Assembly (NCBI GenBank): GCA_002791475.1 | Contig: PFXE01000021.1 | Coordinates: 1 to 13,403, forward strand | Source of the DNA: Candidatus Zambryskibacteria bacterium CG_4_9_14_3_um_filter_40_16 | Lineage (GTDB): Bacteria; Patescibacteriota; Minisyncoccia; Phycocordibacterales; Zambryskibacteraceae | Direction of reading: 5' to 3' | DNA: 13,403 bases | Shown: positions 6,078 to 11,860 of the stretch, in pieces | Layout of the letters: each line of letters begins with the position of its first letter | How positions within the stretch are numbered: position 1 is the first letter of the stretch | Notes under the pieces: model-generated | What the model saw: the letters and a program-made list of their open reading frames with translations, nothing else | What the model was told of the DNA's origin: nothing | Database searches by the model: none | Position numbers and translations under genes: made by a program

Positions 6078-6275
6078 TTATTTTATTGCCAATTCTTTAT
6101 TTCTTCTGGAAATTTCTGTCAGAATCTGGGCTATTTCCCTTTTTAGACCCCTGCCCTCTTTCATATTTCTAATTTTACTTCCGGAAACACCAAAACGAAA
6201 ATTTCTCAAAGATTCTCTCTTCTCTATGAGGGTTTTTGACAAATCTTTTTCACTTTTAGTTTTTATGTCTTTCAT
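6078..6275 (-). CDS. rpmC: 50S ribosomal protein L29
   Basis: L29 is a small helical protein next to L23 at the exit of the peptide tunnel. The 65 residues (E. coli 63) form two predicted helices: KTKSEKDLSKTLIEKRESL, and the second after FRFGVSGSKI, with the KREIAQILTEISRR motif near the end. It lies between rplP and rpsQ as usual. A TATAAT sequence ends only 5 nt before the ATG (see separate entry). Confidence 0.97.
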   Translation of the reverse strand: MKDIKTKSEKDLSKTLIEKRESLRNFRFGVSGSKIRNMKEGRGLKREIAQILTEISRRNKELAIK

Positions 6276-6280
6276 TTCAA

Positions 6281-6286
6281 ATTATA
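6281..6286 (-). promoter_or_regulatory. Possible -10 box just ahead of rpmC
   Basis: Minus-strand TATAAT ends 5 nt before the rpmC ATG, an arrangement like the one before adk. No -35 box is visible at 16-18 nt upstream, where the sequence is the end of rplP. It would give a near-leaderless message if active. Chance in A+T-rich DNA is likely. Confidence 0.15.
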
Positions 6287-6296
6287 CGGGTATTTA

Positions 6297-6716
6297 TTAT
6301 TCTCGCGCTACTGTTTTTGTTTTTATGGGTAACTTTGTACCCGCCTTTCTAAGCGACTCCCGAGCCACCGCTTCTTCAACTCCATCAACTTCAAAAATAA
6401 TCCTACCCGCCTTAACCGGAGCATGATAGCCCTGGGGGTCACCCTTTCCTTTACCCATCTTAACTTCTGCCGGTTTTTGAGTATAAGGCATATCTGGAAA
6501 AATCCTAATCCACACTTTTCCAGTCTTCCCTAAAGTCCTTGATATCACCTTTCTCGCCGCCTCTATTTGATTTGATTTAATCCTTCCGGGAGAAAGCGCT
6601 TTTAATCCGAATGAGCCAAAATTAACGGAAACGCCCCGAGTCGCCACCCCCGCTTTGCTCGGGTTTTTTCTCATTGTGTGCCACTTTCTGAATTTTACTT
6701 TTTTGGGAAATAACAT
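6297..6716 (-). CDS. rplP: 50S ribosomal protein L16
   Basis: L16 organises the A-site region of the large subunit. The 139 residues match the family (E. coli 136). Landmarks are MLFPKKVKFRKWH at the start, GLKALSPGRIKSNQIEAARK, VWIRIFPDMPYTQKP and MGKGKGDPQG, the last being the signature around the E. coli hydroxylated Arg81 loop. A purine-rich AAGGAGAG lies about 20 nt before the ATG at 6716, too far for a good Shine-Dalgarno site. The gap to rpsC is 17 nt. Confidence 0.98.
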   Translation of the reverse strand: MLFPKKVKFRKWHTMRKNPSKAGVATRGVSVNFGSFGLKALSPGRIKSNQIEAARKVISRTLGKTGKVWIRIFPDMPYTQKPAEVKMGKGKGDPQGYHAPVKAGRIIFEVDGVEEAVARESLRKAGTKLPIKTKTVARE

Positions 6717-6733
6717 AGTGAATTTTGAAATTA

Positions 6734-7405
6734 TTACTCTCCTTGTTTTTTGGCAAATATATCGCCTTTGTATATCCAGACTTTTATGCCTATGTATCCG
6801 TAAGGGAGTTTGGCTGGGTGTTCGGCGTAATCAACATCAGCCCTGAAGGTCTGGAGAGGAATCCTGCCGAGTTTGCGCGTTTCTGTTCTGGCTATGCTTG
6901 TCCCACCAAGCCTGCCCGAAAGGGTGATCTTTACACCCAGGACATCCCTGTTTGCAATTACCTTTTCAACCATTTGCTTACTCACCCTTCTGTACGGCAA
7001 ACGTTTTTCCAACGCTTCCGCGACCATTTGCGCCACAATGACCGCGTTAGATTCTGGAGATTTGATTTCTTTTATATCAAGTCTGACCTCCACGTGCGAA
7101 TCATATACCTTTTTTTTCTTCAGCATAGAAACAATATTTTCCTTCAATTTGGTTGCGCCATCTCCACTCCTTCCTATAATCATCCCAGGACGGGATGATT
7201 CTATGATTATCCTTAGGGTTTTTTCATTTCTCTCAATTTCAATTGAACTGACGTAATTGCCTTTCAATTTATTTTCCAAAAATGCTCTTATCAATATGTC
7301 CCCTCGCAAAAATTCCGTGTATTTATTTTTCAAACCAAACCATCGAGATTTCCAATCTCTGATTATGCCAAGTCTGTGCGAATATGGATGTACTGTGTGT
7401 GACAT
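6734..7405 (-). CDS. rpsC: 30S ribosomal protein S3
   Basis: S3 sits in the head of the small subunit at the mRNA entry tunnel. The 223 residues are slightly fewer than in E. coli (233). The N-terminus is MSHTVHPYSHRLGIIRDW instead of the common MGQKVNP; the HP-RLGI core is kept. The KH domain has RPGMIIGRSGDGATKL at about residues 72-87, and the C-terminal S3 domain has KITLSGRLGGTSIARTE, GRIPLQTFRADVDYA and YGYIGIKVWIYKGD. The start at 7405 lies 5 nt after rplV. Confidence 0.98.
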   Translation of the reverse strand: MSHTVHPYSHRLGIIRDWKSRWFGLKNKYTEFLRGDILIRAFLENKLKGNYVSSIEIERNEKTLRIIIESSRPGMIIGRSGDGATKLKENIVSMLKKKKVYDSHVEVRLDIKEIKSPESNAVIVAQMVAEALEKRLPYRRVSKQMVEKVIANRDVLGVKITLSGRLGGTSIARTETRKLGRIPLQTFRADVDYAEHPAKLPYGYIGIKVWIYKGDIFAKKQGE

Positions 7406-7410
7406 TGAAA

Positions 7411-7794
7411 TTATTTATTTTTAGTCAACTCCGTAAGTTTACCTTTTCGTTTTGAAATCTTTTCATTGTCTGTTAAAACCACTCTGATATGGCTAGTTCT
7501 CTTGCGAATCAGGGGTGCTCGACCATGGGAAGCCGACCCTCTTCTGTAAAGAATAGAACCGTTGTCCACTCTGATTTCCTTTATTCTCAAATTTTCAATA
7601 TTTAAATTTCTTTCTTTTGCGTTAGCTTGCGCGGAATTTATCAATTTTTCAATCGGCAAAGCGGCTTTTTTTCCCAAAAATTTGAGAGAGAGAATGGCGT
7701 CTTTTACCTTTTTGCCCTTTACAGCGCTTGCCACCATGCGGACTTTTCGCGGAGATTGTCTATAACTATTAAGTTTTGCGATGGCTTCTTCCAT
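7411..7794 (-). CDS. rplV: 50S ribosomal protein L22
   Basis: L22 touches all domains of 23S rRNA and its hairpin lines the exit tunnel. The product has 127 residues (E. coli 110). The N-terminal part has YRQSPRKVRMVASAVKGKKV, and the beta-hairpin end has GSASHGRAPLIRKRTSHIRV, the L22 signature. A short lysine-rich C-terminal tail (KISKRKGKLTELTKNK) explains part of the added length. It starts 5 nt after the rpsS stop. Confidence 0.98.
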   Translation of the reverse strand: MEEAIAKLNSYRQSPRKVRMVASAVKGKKVKDAILSLKFLGKKAALPIEKLINSAQANAKERNLNIENLRIKEIRVDNGSILYRRGSASHGRAPLIRKRTSHIRVVLTDNEKISKRKGKLTELTKNK

Positions 7795-7799
7795 AAAAT

Positions 7800-8156
7800 T
7801 TATTTCTTAGCTGCTCCAGCACTAGATGTTGGAGAAGTTTTGGCCGCTTGAGCTGACGCTATTTCTGCTTCTTTCTTTTTCTGTTCAAGTTCTTTTTGCA
7901 TCTTTCCACCGTGTTTTACAAATTTCCTGGTTAAAGAAAATTCACCAAGTCTGTGCCCCACCATATCTTCGGTCACAAAAACATCTATATGATCCTTGCC
8001 ATTATGAACTCCAAAAGTAAATCCGACCATTTCGGGAGAAATTTGGCTATCGCGAGCCCAGGTTTTTATAGCACCCGTTTGTTCCGGCTTTTTGCCTTCA
8101 ATCTTTTTAAGAAGGCGTTCGTAGACATATGGACCTTTTTTGGACGATCTTGTCAT
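7800..8156 (-). CDS. rpsS: 30S ribosomal protein S19 with C-terminal tail
   Basis: S19 lies in the head of the small subunit and contacts S13 and the A-site tRNA region. The conserved core MTRSSKKGPYVYERLLKK, ARDSQISPEMVGFTFGVHNG and MVGHRLGEFSLTRKFVKHGG is complete by about residue 86. The remaining 30 or so residues are a tail, first charged (ELEQKKKEAEI), then Ala/Ser/Thr-rich, that E. coli S19 (92 residues) lacks. The ATG at 8156 has no Shine-Dalgarno sequence and is preceded by a 143-nt gap with a promoter-like sequence and a hairpin. Confidence 0.98.
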   Translation of the reverse strand: MTRSSKKGPYVYERLLKKIEGKKPEQTGAIKTWARDSQISPEMVGFTFGVHNGKDHIDVFVTEDMVGHRLGEFSLTRKFVKHGGKMQKELEQKKKEAEIASAQAAKTSPTSSAGAAKK

Positions 8157-8170
8157 TTTAAAAATTAAAT

Positions 8171-8186
8171 AAGCTCGACAGAGCTT
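8171..8186 (-). other. Hairpin in the rpsS leader
   Basis: AAGCTC and GAGCTT form a perfect 6-bp stem around a 4-nt loop. In the mRNA sense it is followed by an A/T-rich run with five T and then the rpsS ATG 14 nt later. With the promoter at 8194-8221 it would be at the very 5' end of the transcript. It may protect the 5' end or end transcripts coming from rplB. Confidence 0.45.
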
Positions 8187-8193
8187 GCGGAAA

Positions 8194-8221
8194 ATACTAA
8201 CAAAATATCAGCTATTGTCAA
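8194..8221 (-). promoter_or_regulatory. Candidate promoter for rpsS and downstream genes
   Basis: Minus-strand TTGACA (8216-8221) is followed after 16 nt by TAGTAT (8194-8199). The flanks match the candidate before rpsN: TCGTTTGACAATA at the -35 side and TTGTTAG at the -10 side. The predicted start near 8187 gives a leader of about 30 nt. It divides the S10 genes after rplB. Confidence 0.5.
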
Positions 8222-8299
8222 ACGATCTTTTATATAAATAGAGGGTTTTTGCTTAAAAGACAAGTAGAGCGGAAGAATGGGGCTCCTAAATGGAAGTGG

Positions 8300-9139
8300 C
8301 TATTTTTTCCCAACTTTACGACGAGAAACTATGAACTTGTTGGAATATTTTTTGGACCTTCTTGATTTCTGGCCTTTTCCGGTAGGTTTGCCGGAAAAAC
8401 TTTTAGCCCTCCTTGTGCCTCTTCCTTGTCTGCCCTCACCCCCTCCATAAGGATGGTCAACGGGGTTCATGGCAGAACCACGCACCGTTGGACGAATACC
8501 CAACCAACGGCTTCTTCCCGCTTTTCCTAGATTTACAAGACGGCTTTCTTCGTTTGAAACTTCTCCTACGGTTGCCCAGCAATTCTCTGAAACCTTTCTG
8601 ATTTCACTTGATGGCATTTTAAGATCAACGCGACCACCGTCTTTTGCAACTATCTCAATATAATTTCCGGCAGAGCGTCCTATTTTGGCACCTCCTTTTG
8701 GTTTGAGTTCAACATTGAAAACAAAAGTACCCACCCCGAGACTCTTTAACGGCAGGCGGTTACCTGTTGTCCTGGGTGCGTTTTCGGAAGCTATGTACGA
8801 ATCCCCAACCAAAACCCCTTTGGGCAATAGTGCGTAGCGCCTCTCGCCATCTCTATACGCAACAAGGCCGATAAAACCACTCCTGTTAGGGTCATACTCT
8901 ATACTTTTAACATAAAAAGGGATATTGATTTTGTCGTAGCCAAAATCTATTTTCCTAAACAGTCTTTTGTGCCCTCCACCCTTGTGACGAACAGTAATTC
9001 TGCCTTGGTTATTTCTACCCACCGACCTTTTAAACCCACTGGTCAAAGACTTCACCGGTTTTTGTCTGGTTGTTACTTTTGAATATGTGACCACGGTCAT
9101 TTTTCGACGAGATGGAGTTGTTGGTTTAAATTTTTTCAT
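8300..9139 (-). CDS. rplB: 50S ribosomal protein L2
   Basis: L2 is needed for subunit joining and supports the peptidyl-transferase centre. The 279 residues match the family (E. coli 273). The N-terminus MKKFKPTTPSRRKMTV, the core GRNNQGRITVRHKGGGHKR and the C-terminal VRGSAMNPVDHPYGGGEGR are all typical. The histidine of VDHP, equivalent to E. coli His229, is kept; the second His of HPHGGG is Tyr here. This is the only gene in the window ending in TAG. Its first 17 nt and the preceding codon context recur upstream of rplD (see findings). The gap to rplW is 116 nt with no convincing promoter or hairpin. Confidence 0.99.
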   Translation of the reverse strand: MKKFKPTTPSRRKMTVVTYSKVTTRQKPVKSLTSGFKRSVGRNNQGRITVRHKGGGHKRLFRKIDFGYDKINIPFYVKSIEYDPNRSGFIGLVAYRDGERRYALLPKGVLVGDSYIASENAPRTTGNRLPLKSLGVGTFVFNVELKPKGGAKIGRSAGNYIEIVAKDGGRVDLKMPSSEIRKVSENCWATVGEVSNEESRLVNLGKAGRSRWLGIRPTVRGSAMNPVDHPYGGGEGRQGRGTRRAKSFSGKPTGKGQKSRRSKKYSNKFIVSRRKVGKK

Positions 9140-9255
9140 TCCGTTAAAAGTTACCAGTTTTATTTATAAAATCAATACACAAACCAAAAGAGTTGGGTTG
9201 CTTATACGAGCCGAACATCAATATTTTTGCTGAATTTGTGATGGAATTCATATAT

Positions 9256-9651
9256 TTATACTATTTCGATTCTGTCAGATTTTTTTAGATAGATATAGGC
9301 TTTTTTCATCCCCGGACGAACTCCCTTAACCCCTCTGACATTGATAATTTTACTGGGAATATTGACTACTCCGATTTTTGTGGGAACAACTTTGTAAATT
9401 TCTTTTATCGCTTTTGCGACATCGCGCTTGGTCGCTTTTTTTTCTACCTCAAACACAAAGACATTGCTATTCGTTGATTTGTCAGTCGCCTTTTCGGTTA
9501 TATGCTGACGAATTATTGTTTTATTTATTAAACCAACATCAGAAGACAGCGTGGACTCTGTTTTCTTTGGAGCTATTGGAGTGTCTTTATCCTCCGGTTT
9601 TTCTTTTTTCGGTTCCAATTTGTTTTTTTTGTTTTTATTGAAAATTGCCAT
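9256..9651 (-). CDS. rplW: 50S ribosomal protein L23 with lysine-rich N-terminal tail
   Basis: L23 sits at the tunnel exit, where trigger factor and SRP dock. The product has 131 residues against 100 in E. coli. Residues 1 to about 43 are a hydrophilic tail rich in Lys, Glu and Pro (NKNKKNKLEPKKEKPEDKD). The L23 fold starts with LINKTIIRQHITEKATD and includes VFEVEKKATKRDVAKAIKEI, VVPTKIGVVNI and the KGVRPGMKKAYIYLKK end. The ATG at 9651 lies 17 nt after the rplD stop. The tail is in frame and has no internal Met, so it is part of the predicted protein. Confidence 0.97.
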   Translation of the reverse strand: MAIFNKNKKNKLEPKKEKPEDKDTPIAPKKTESTLSSDVGLINKTIIRQHITEKATDKSTNSNVFVFEVEKKATKRDVAKAIKEIYKVVPTKIGVVNIPSKIINVRGVKGVRPGMKKAYIYLKKSDRIEIV

Positions 9652-9668
9652 AATATTTCGCTTTTTGA

Positions 9669-10634
9669 TTATTTTTTTCTTTTTGTATTAGTTGTTGTTT
9701 TTTTCTTCTCTGTATCTTTAATCAATTCAGCTTCTATGCCCGCTTTACTGTATATGAAAGGGAGAGAAATATCTGGATTTATGATTGCCAGCGATTTATA
9801 TTGTAGAAGGGTGAGAGGGTTTATGTTTCTTATTTCGTCTATCGCGATGTTACCGATATTTTTAAAACTCATAAACGTATTACCTTCTCTTGAGGGTAGA
9901 GTTATGACCATTGCGTTGGTTTTTTTGCCCAGAATCCTTTCCATTCCTTCAATTTTTTTCCAAGAATCAATCGTTGTTTTTGCGTCTTTGGTTTTTGGTT
10001 CCGAAAAATTAAGCGAATCTATGAATATTATTTCTCCATCTTTAAATTTTCTTGAAAGAATAGTCAACAGTGCTTTTGCTTTTACTTTTTTATTAACTTT
10101 TCTGTCATAATTCTTTTCTTTTCTTGGTCCGTGTGCCACACCACCGCCAACCCAAAGAGGAGATCGGATTGAACCGTGTCTTGCTCTTCCTGTTCCTTTT
10201 TGCTTCCAAGGTTTTTTTCCTCCACCAGACACTTCACTCCTATCTTTGGCGTGAGCGGTTCCTCTCCTGTTCGTAGAAGCCATTGAAACAGAAACCTGGT
10301 GCACCAAGTCACTATTCCAACGAAGGCCGAAGGCTTCGGGCCTTAAGGAAATAGTCCCAACAGAAATTCCTTTTTGACTATAAACTTTTGCCTCCAAAGG
10401 ACCTTGGATAGATTTTGTTTTAGCAATCTTTGGCTTTGTTTCTTTATTGAAGATCGACTTTGAATCTCCCGACGGCTTGCCGCGGGGATGAGAAGGCGAA
10501 TTGTGTTTTGCGTCGGCGGAGGCCGATTCTTTTCCCAAAAAAACAACCTGGCGTTCTGCGCCAACACCCCGTGGCTCTGCCCCGTGGGTTGTGGCAGAAC
10601 TTGTTTTATTACTTTTTTGTTTTAGCGAAGACAT
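9669..10634 (-). CDS. rplD: 50S ribosomal protein L4 with about 80-residue N-terminal extension
   Basis: L4 lines the exit tunnel and in E. coli also represses its own operon. The product has 321 residues against 201 in E. coli. Homology begins near residue 79; LVHQV (His112, E. coli His29), GGGKKPWKQKGTGRARHGS (137-155) and SPLWVGGGVAHGP (158-170) are the family signature. Residues 1-78 are extra. Residues 12-56 are encoded by DNA of about 60% G+C by hand count, full of small palindromes, unlike the A+T-rich rest. The C-terminus adds a basic tail (EKKKTTTNTKRKK). The ATG at 10634 is 26 nt from the rplC stop. A TTG at residue 80 would give a normal-length protein, so the true start deserves a check; the 79 codons ahead of it are open without a stop. 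Confidence 0.93.
   Translation of the reverse strand: MSSLKQKSNKTSSATTHGAEPRGVGAERQVVFLGKESASADAKHNSPSHPRGKPSGDSKSIFNKETKPKIAKTKSIQGPLEAKVYSQKGISVGTISLRPEAFGLRWNSDLVHQVSVSMASTNRRGTAHAKDRSEVSGGGKKPWKQKGTGRARHGSIRSPLWVGGGVAHGPRKEKNYDRKVNKKVKAKALLTILSRKFKDGEIIFIDSLNFSEPKTKDAKTTIDSWKKIEGMERILGKKTNAMVITLPSREGNTFMSFKNIGNIAIDEIRNINPLTLLQYKSLAIINPDISLPFIYSKAGIEAELIKDTEKKKTTTNTKRKK
10323..10344. repeat. Near-palindrome inside rplD
   Basis: Ten-base arms (AAGGCCGAAG and, on the other side, CTTCG-G-GCCTT with one extra G) are separated by one base. It encodes about residues 97-104 (LRPEAFGL), where L4 proteins usually have a short turn of the form LPxxxFGL. The G+C-rich palindrome stands out from the A+T-rich flanks and resembles the elements in the N-terminal part of the same gene. 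Confidence 0.5.
10468..10600. repeat. GC-rich palindrome cluster in the rplD 5' coding region
   Basis: Within 133 nt there are three small inverted repeats and one direct repeat. At 10468-10486 CCCG-CGGC pairs with GCCG-CGGG (one bulge, 2-nt gap). At 10513-10526 TCGGC pairs with GCCGA around 4 nt. At 10549-10563 TGGCG pairs with CGCCA around 5 nt. CCCCGTGG is repeated directly at 10567-10574 and 10580-10587, 13 nt apart and out of codon phase. G+C is about 60% against roughly 40% around. It looks like inserted repeat DNA kept in frame. Confidence 0.55.
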
Positions 10635-10651
10635 GGTTTAAATTTTTTCAT
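10622..10651 (-). other. Possible 9-codon upstream ORF overlapping the rplD start
   Basis: ATG at 10651-10649 opens MKKFKPCLR and ends at TAA 10622-10624, overlapping the rplD ATG (10634) in another frame. AAAAGG lies 5 nt before its ATG, one of the few well-placed Shine-Dalgarno-like sequences in the window, whereas rplD itself has none. A ribosome ending here could restart on rplD. The first 17 nt are the same as the rplB start. Confidence 0.3.
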
Positions 10652-10660
10652 CAAAACCTT

Positions 10661-11269
10661 TTACCCCCTTACCTCTACAAGAGCACCGCGCTTGCCAGGA
10701 ACAGCCCCTTTGACAAGAATTGTGTTGTTGGCTTGATCAATTTGAACAACCTCAAGATGCCTTGTGGTTACCCTATCTCCACCCATTCTTCCTGCCATTC
10801 GCATTCCTTTTGGCACTCTGTTCCTTAAGCCTCCACCAATAGACCCCGCTTCTCTTTCAGAATGCTTCTGTCCGTGAGTTCTCGGTCCGCCATGAAAACC
10901 GTGTCTCTTTACAACTCCTTGAAATCCTTTGCCCTTGGAAATCGATGAGACGTCAACCTTATCACCCAAAGCAAATACCGATGCGTCAATTTTGTCTCCC
11001 ACCTTTAGTTCAGTATCTTTAGTTAGTCTAAACTCTTTCAAGTAAGCAAAATTTCCAAGGCCTTTCATGTGTCCGCGTTCTGGTTTTGAAATAAGATTTT
11101 CTCTTTTTTCTCCGAACCCGACCTGAACGGCGTTATATCCGTCTTTGGTTTTCTCTTTTATTTGCGTTACAGTTACAGGGCCAGCTTCTAAAACAGTTAC
11201 GGGAATAACCTCACCGTTTTCGGCAAAAATTTGAGTCGTCTTATCTTTTTTTGCAAGAATGAATTTCAT
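10661..11269 (-). CDS. rplC: 50S ribosomal protein L3
   Basis: L3 is an early assembly protein that reaches the peptidyl-transferase centre. I place the start at the ATG at 11269 (MKFILAKKDKTTQIF), which aligns with the usual L3 N-terminus and gives 202 residues (E. coli 209). The frame stays open to a TTG at 11338, but the added residues look non-conserved. The C-terminal half has GKGFQGVVKRHGFHGGPRTH, REAGSIGGGLRNRVPKGMRM and MGGDRVTTRHLEVVQID, the last part of the L3 signature region, and ends with VKGAVPGKRGALVEVRG. A 133-nt gap lies upstream with a 7-bp hairpin. There is no Shine-Dalgarno sequence close to the ATG. Confidence 0.97.
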   Translation of the reverse strand: MKFILAKKDKTTQIFAENGEVIPVTVLEAGPVTVTQIKEKTKDGYNAVQVGFGEKRENLISKPERGHMKGLGNFAYLKEFRLTKDTELKVGDKIDASVFALGDKVDVSSISKGKGFQGVVKRHGFHGGPRTHGQKHSEREAGSIGGGLRNRVPKGMRMAGRMGGDRVTTRHLEVVQIDQANNTILVKGAVPGKRGALVEVRG

Positions 11270-11331
11270 CAAAATGCGAATTGGGTTAATCTGACCGCTT
11301 ATCCTACCCACCCCCCCTTTTTGTCTATCCG

Positions 11332-11352
11332 CGCGCAATTAAGTCTTGCGCG
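11332..11352 (-). other. Hairpin in the rpsJ-rplC gap
   Basis: CGCGCAA and TTGCGCG form a perfect 7-bp stem around a 7-nt loop. In the mRNA sense a G-run (seven G, T, three G) follows about 25 nt later. No T-run follows the stem, so it is not a typical terminator. It stands about 60 nt before the rplC ATG and may affect rplC expression. Confidence 0.4.
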
Positions 11353-11402
11353 ACACTTTCATGGTTTTTCCAAACAAACCAAGAGTCGCGAACAAAACGA
11401 AA

Positions 11403-11780
11403 TCAAATAAGCTTCACATCTATATTGACACCAGAAGGCAAGGAAAGATTTGTTAAAGATTCTATAAGCTTTTGAGTGGGGTTTACTATATCTATCAATC
11501 TTTTGTGTATTCTCATCTCAAACTGTTCTCGCGCGTTTTTGTAGACGAAAGAAGCACGATTGACGGTATATTTTTTTATTTCAGTTGGCAAAGGAATCGG
11601 CCCCAGGACATTGGCGTCATAACGAATGGCGGTGTCAATTATTTGCTTGGCTGATATGTCAAGAATTTTATACTCATAAGCCCTTACTCGAATGCGAAGT
11701 TTGGAAACAGGCGCGTCTTTCTCTGCGATCTTCTTTGTTCGCGCTTTCGGTGTTTCTTTTTTTGTTTTTGCTTTTGGCAT
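11403..11780 (-). CDS. rpsJ: 30S ribosomal protein S10
   Basis: S10 belongs to the head of the small subunit and, as NusE, to the antitermination complex. From the ATG at 11780 the product has 125 residues (E. coli 103); a TTG two codons earlier is a less likely start. About 25 N-terminal residues are a basic tail (PKAKTKKETPKARTKK). The conserved core follows: KLRIRVRAYEYKILDISAKQ, VLGPIPLPTEIKKYTV and NAREQFEMRIHKRLIDIVNP. This is the only gene in the window with a TGA stop. The gap to tuf is 80 nt and can fold into a hairpin. Confidence 0.97.
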   Translation of the reverse strand: MPKAKTKKETPKARTKKIAEKDAPVSKLRIRVRAYEYKILDISAKQIIDTAIRYDANVLGPIPLPTEIKKYTVNRASFVYKNAREQFEMRIHKRLIDIVNPTQKLIESLTNLSLPSGVNIDVKLI

Positions 11781-11801
11781 ATTCAATCACTGACCGTTTT
11801 T

Positions 11802-11851
11802 CAAAATTATAGAGACAAGCTCTCTTACGGCTTTTTTCGTCTGTAATTTTG
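11802..11851 (-). other. Inverted repeat in the tuf-rpsJ gap
   Basis: CAAAATTA (11802-11809) and TAATTTTG (11844-11851) pair perfectly over 8 bp, and directly inside the left arm AGAGA/TCTCT (11811-11825) forms a 5-bp hairpin. On the minus strand no T-run follows, so tuf-rpsJ read-through is likely. It may be a processing site between tuf and the r-protein genes. Confidence 0.4.
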
Positions 11852-11860
11852 TAACTGCAA

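Noticed and set aside
9140..9255. TATAAG and weak -35 sequences in the rplW-rplB gap as a promoter
   Set aside because: Spacing is wrong for each pair and the gap lacks the signature seen before rpsS and rpsN. A 5-bp CAAACC/GGTTG pairing there is too weak to call.
10385..10634. rplD as a frameshifted or broken gene because of its odd N-terminus
   Set aside because: The frame is open from ATG 10634 through the full L4 domain without a stop, and the conserved domain is intact.
11270..11338. Longer rplC starting at TTG 11338 (23 added residues)
   Set aside because: The ATG at 11269 matches the normal L3 N-terminus; the added part passes through a hairpin and a G-run and has no family similarity.
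11781..11786. rpsJ starting at TTG two codons before the ATG
   Set aside because: The ATG at 11780 is close by and gives a normal lysine-rich start; nothing favours the TTG.
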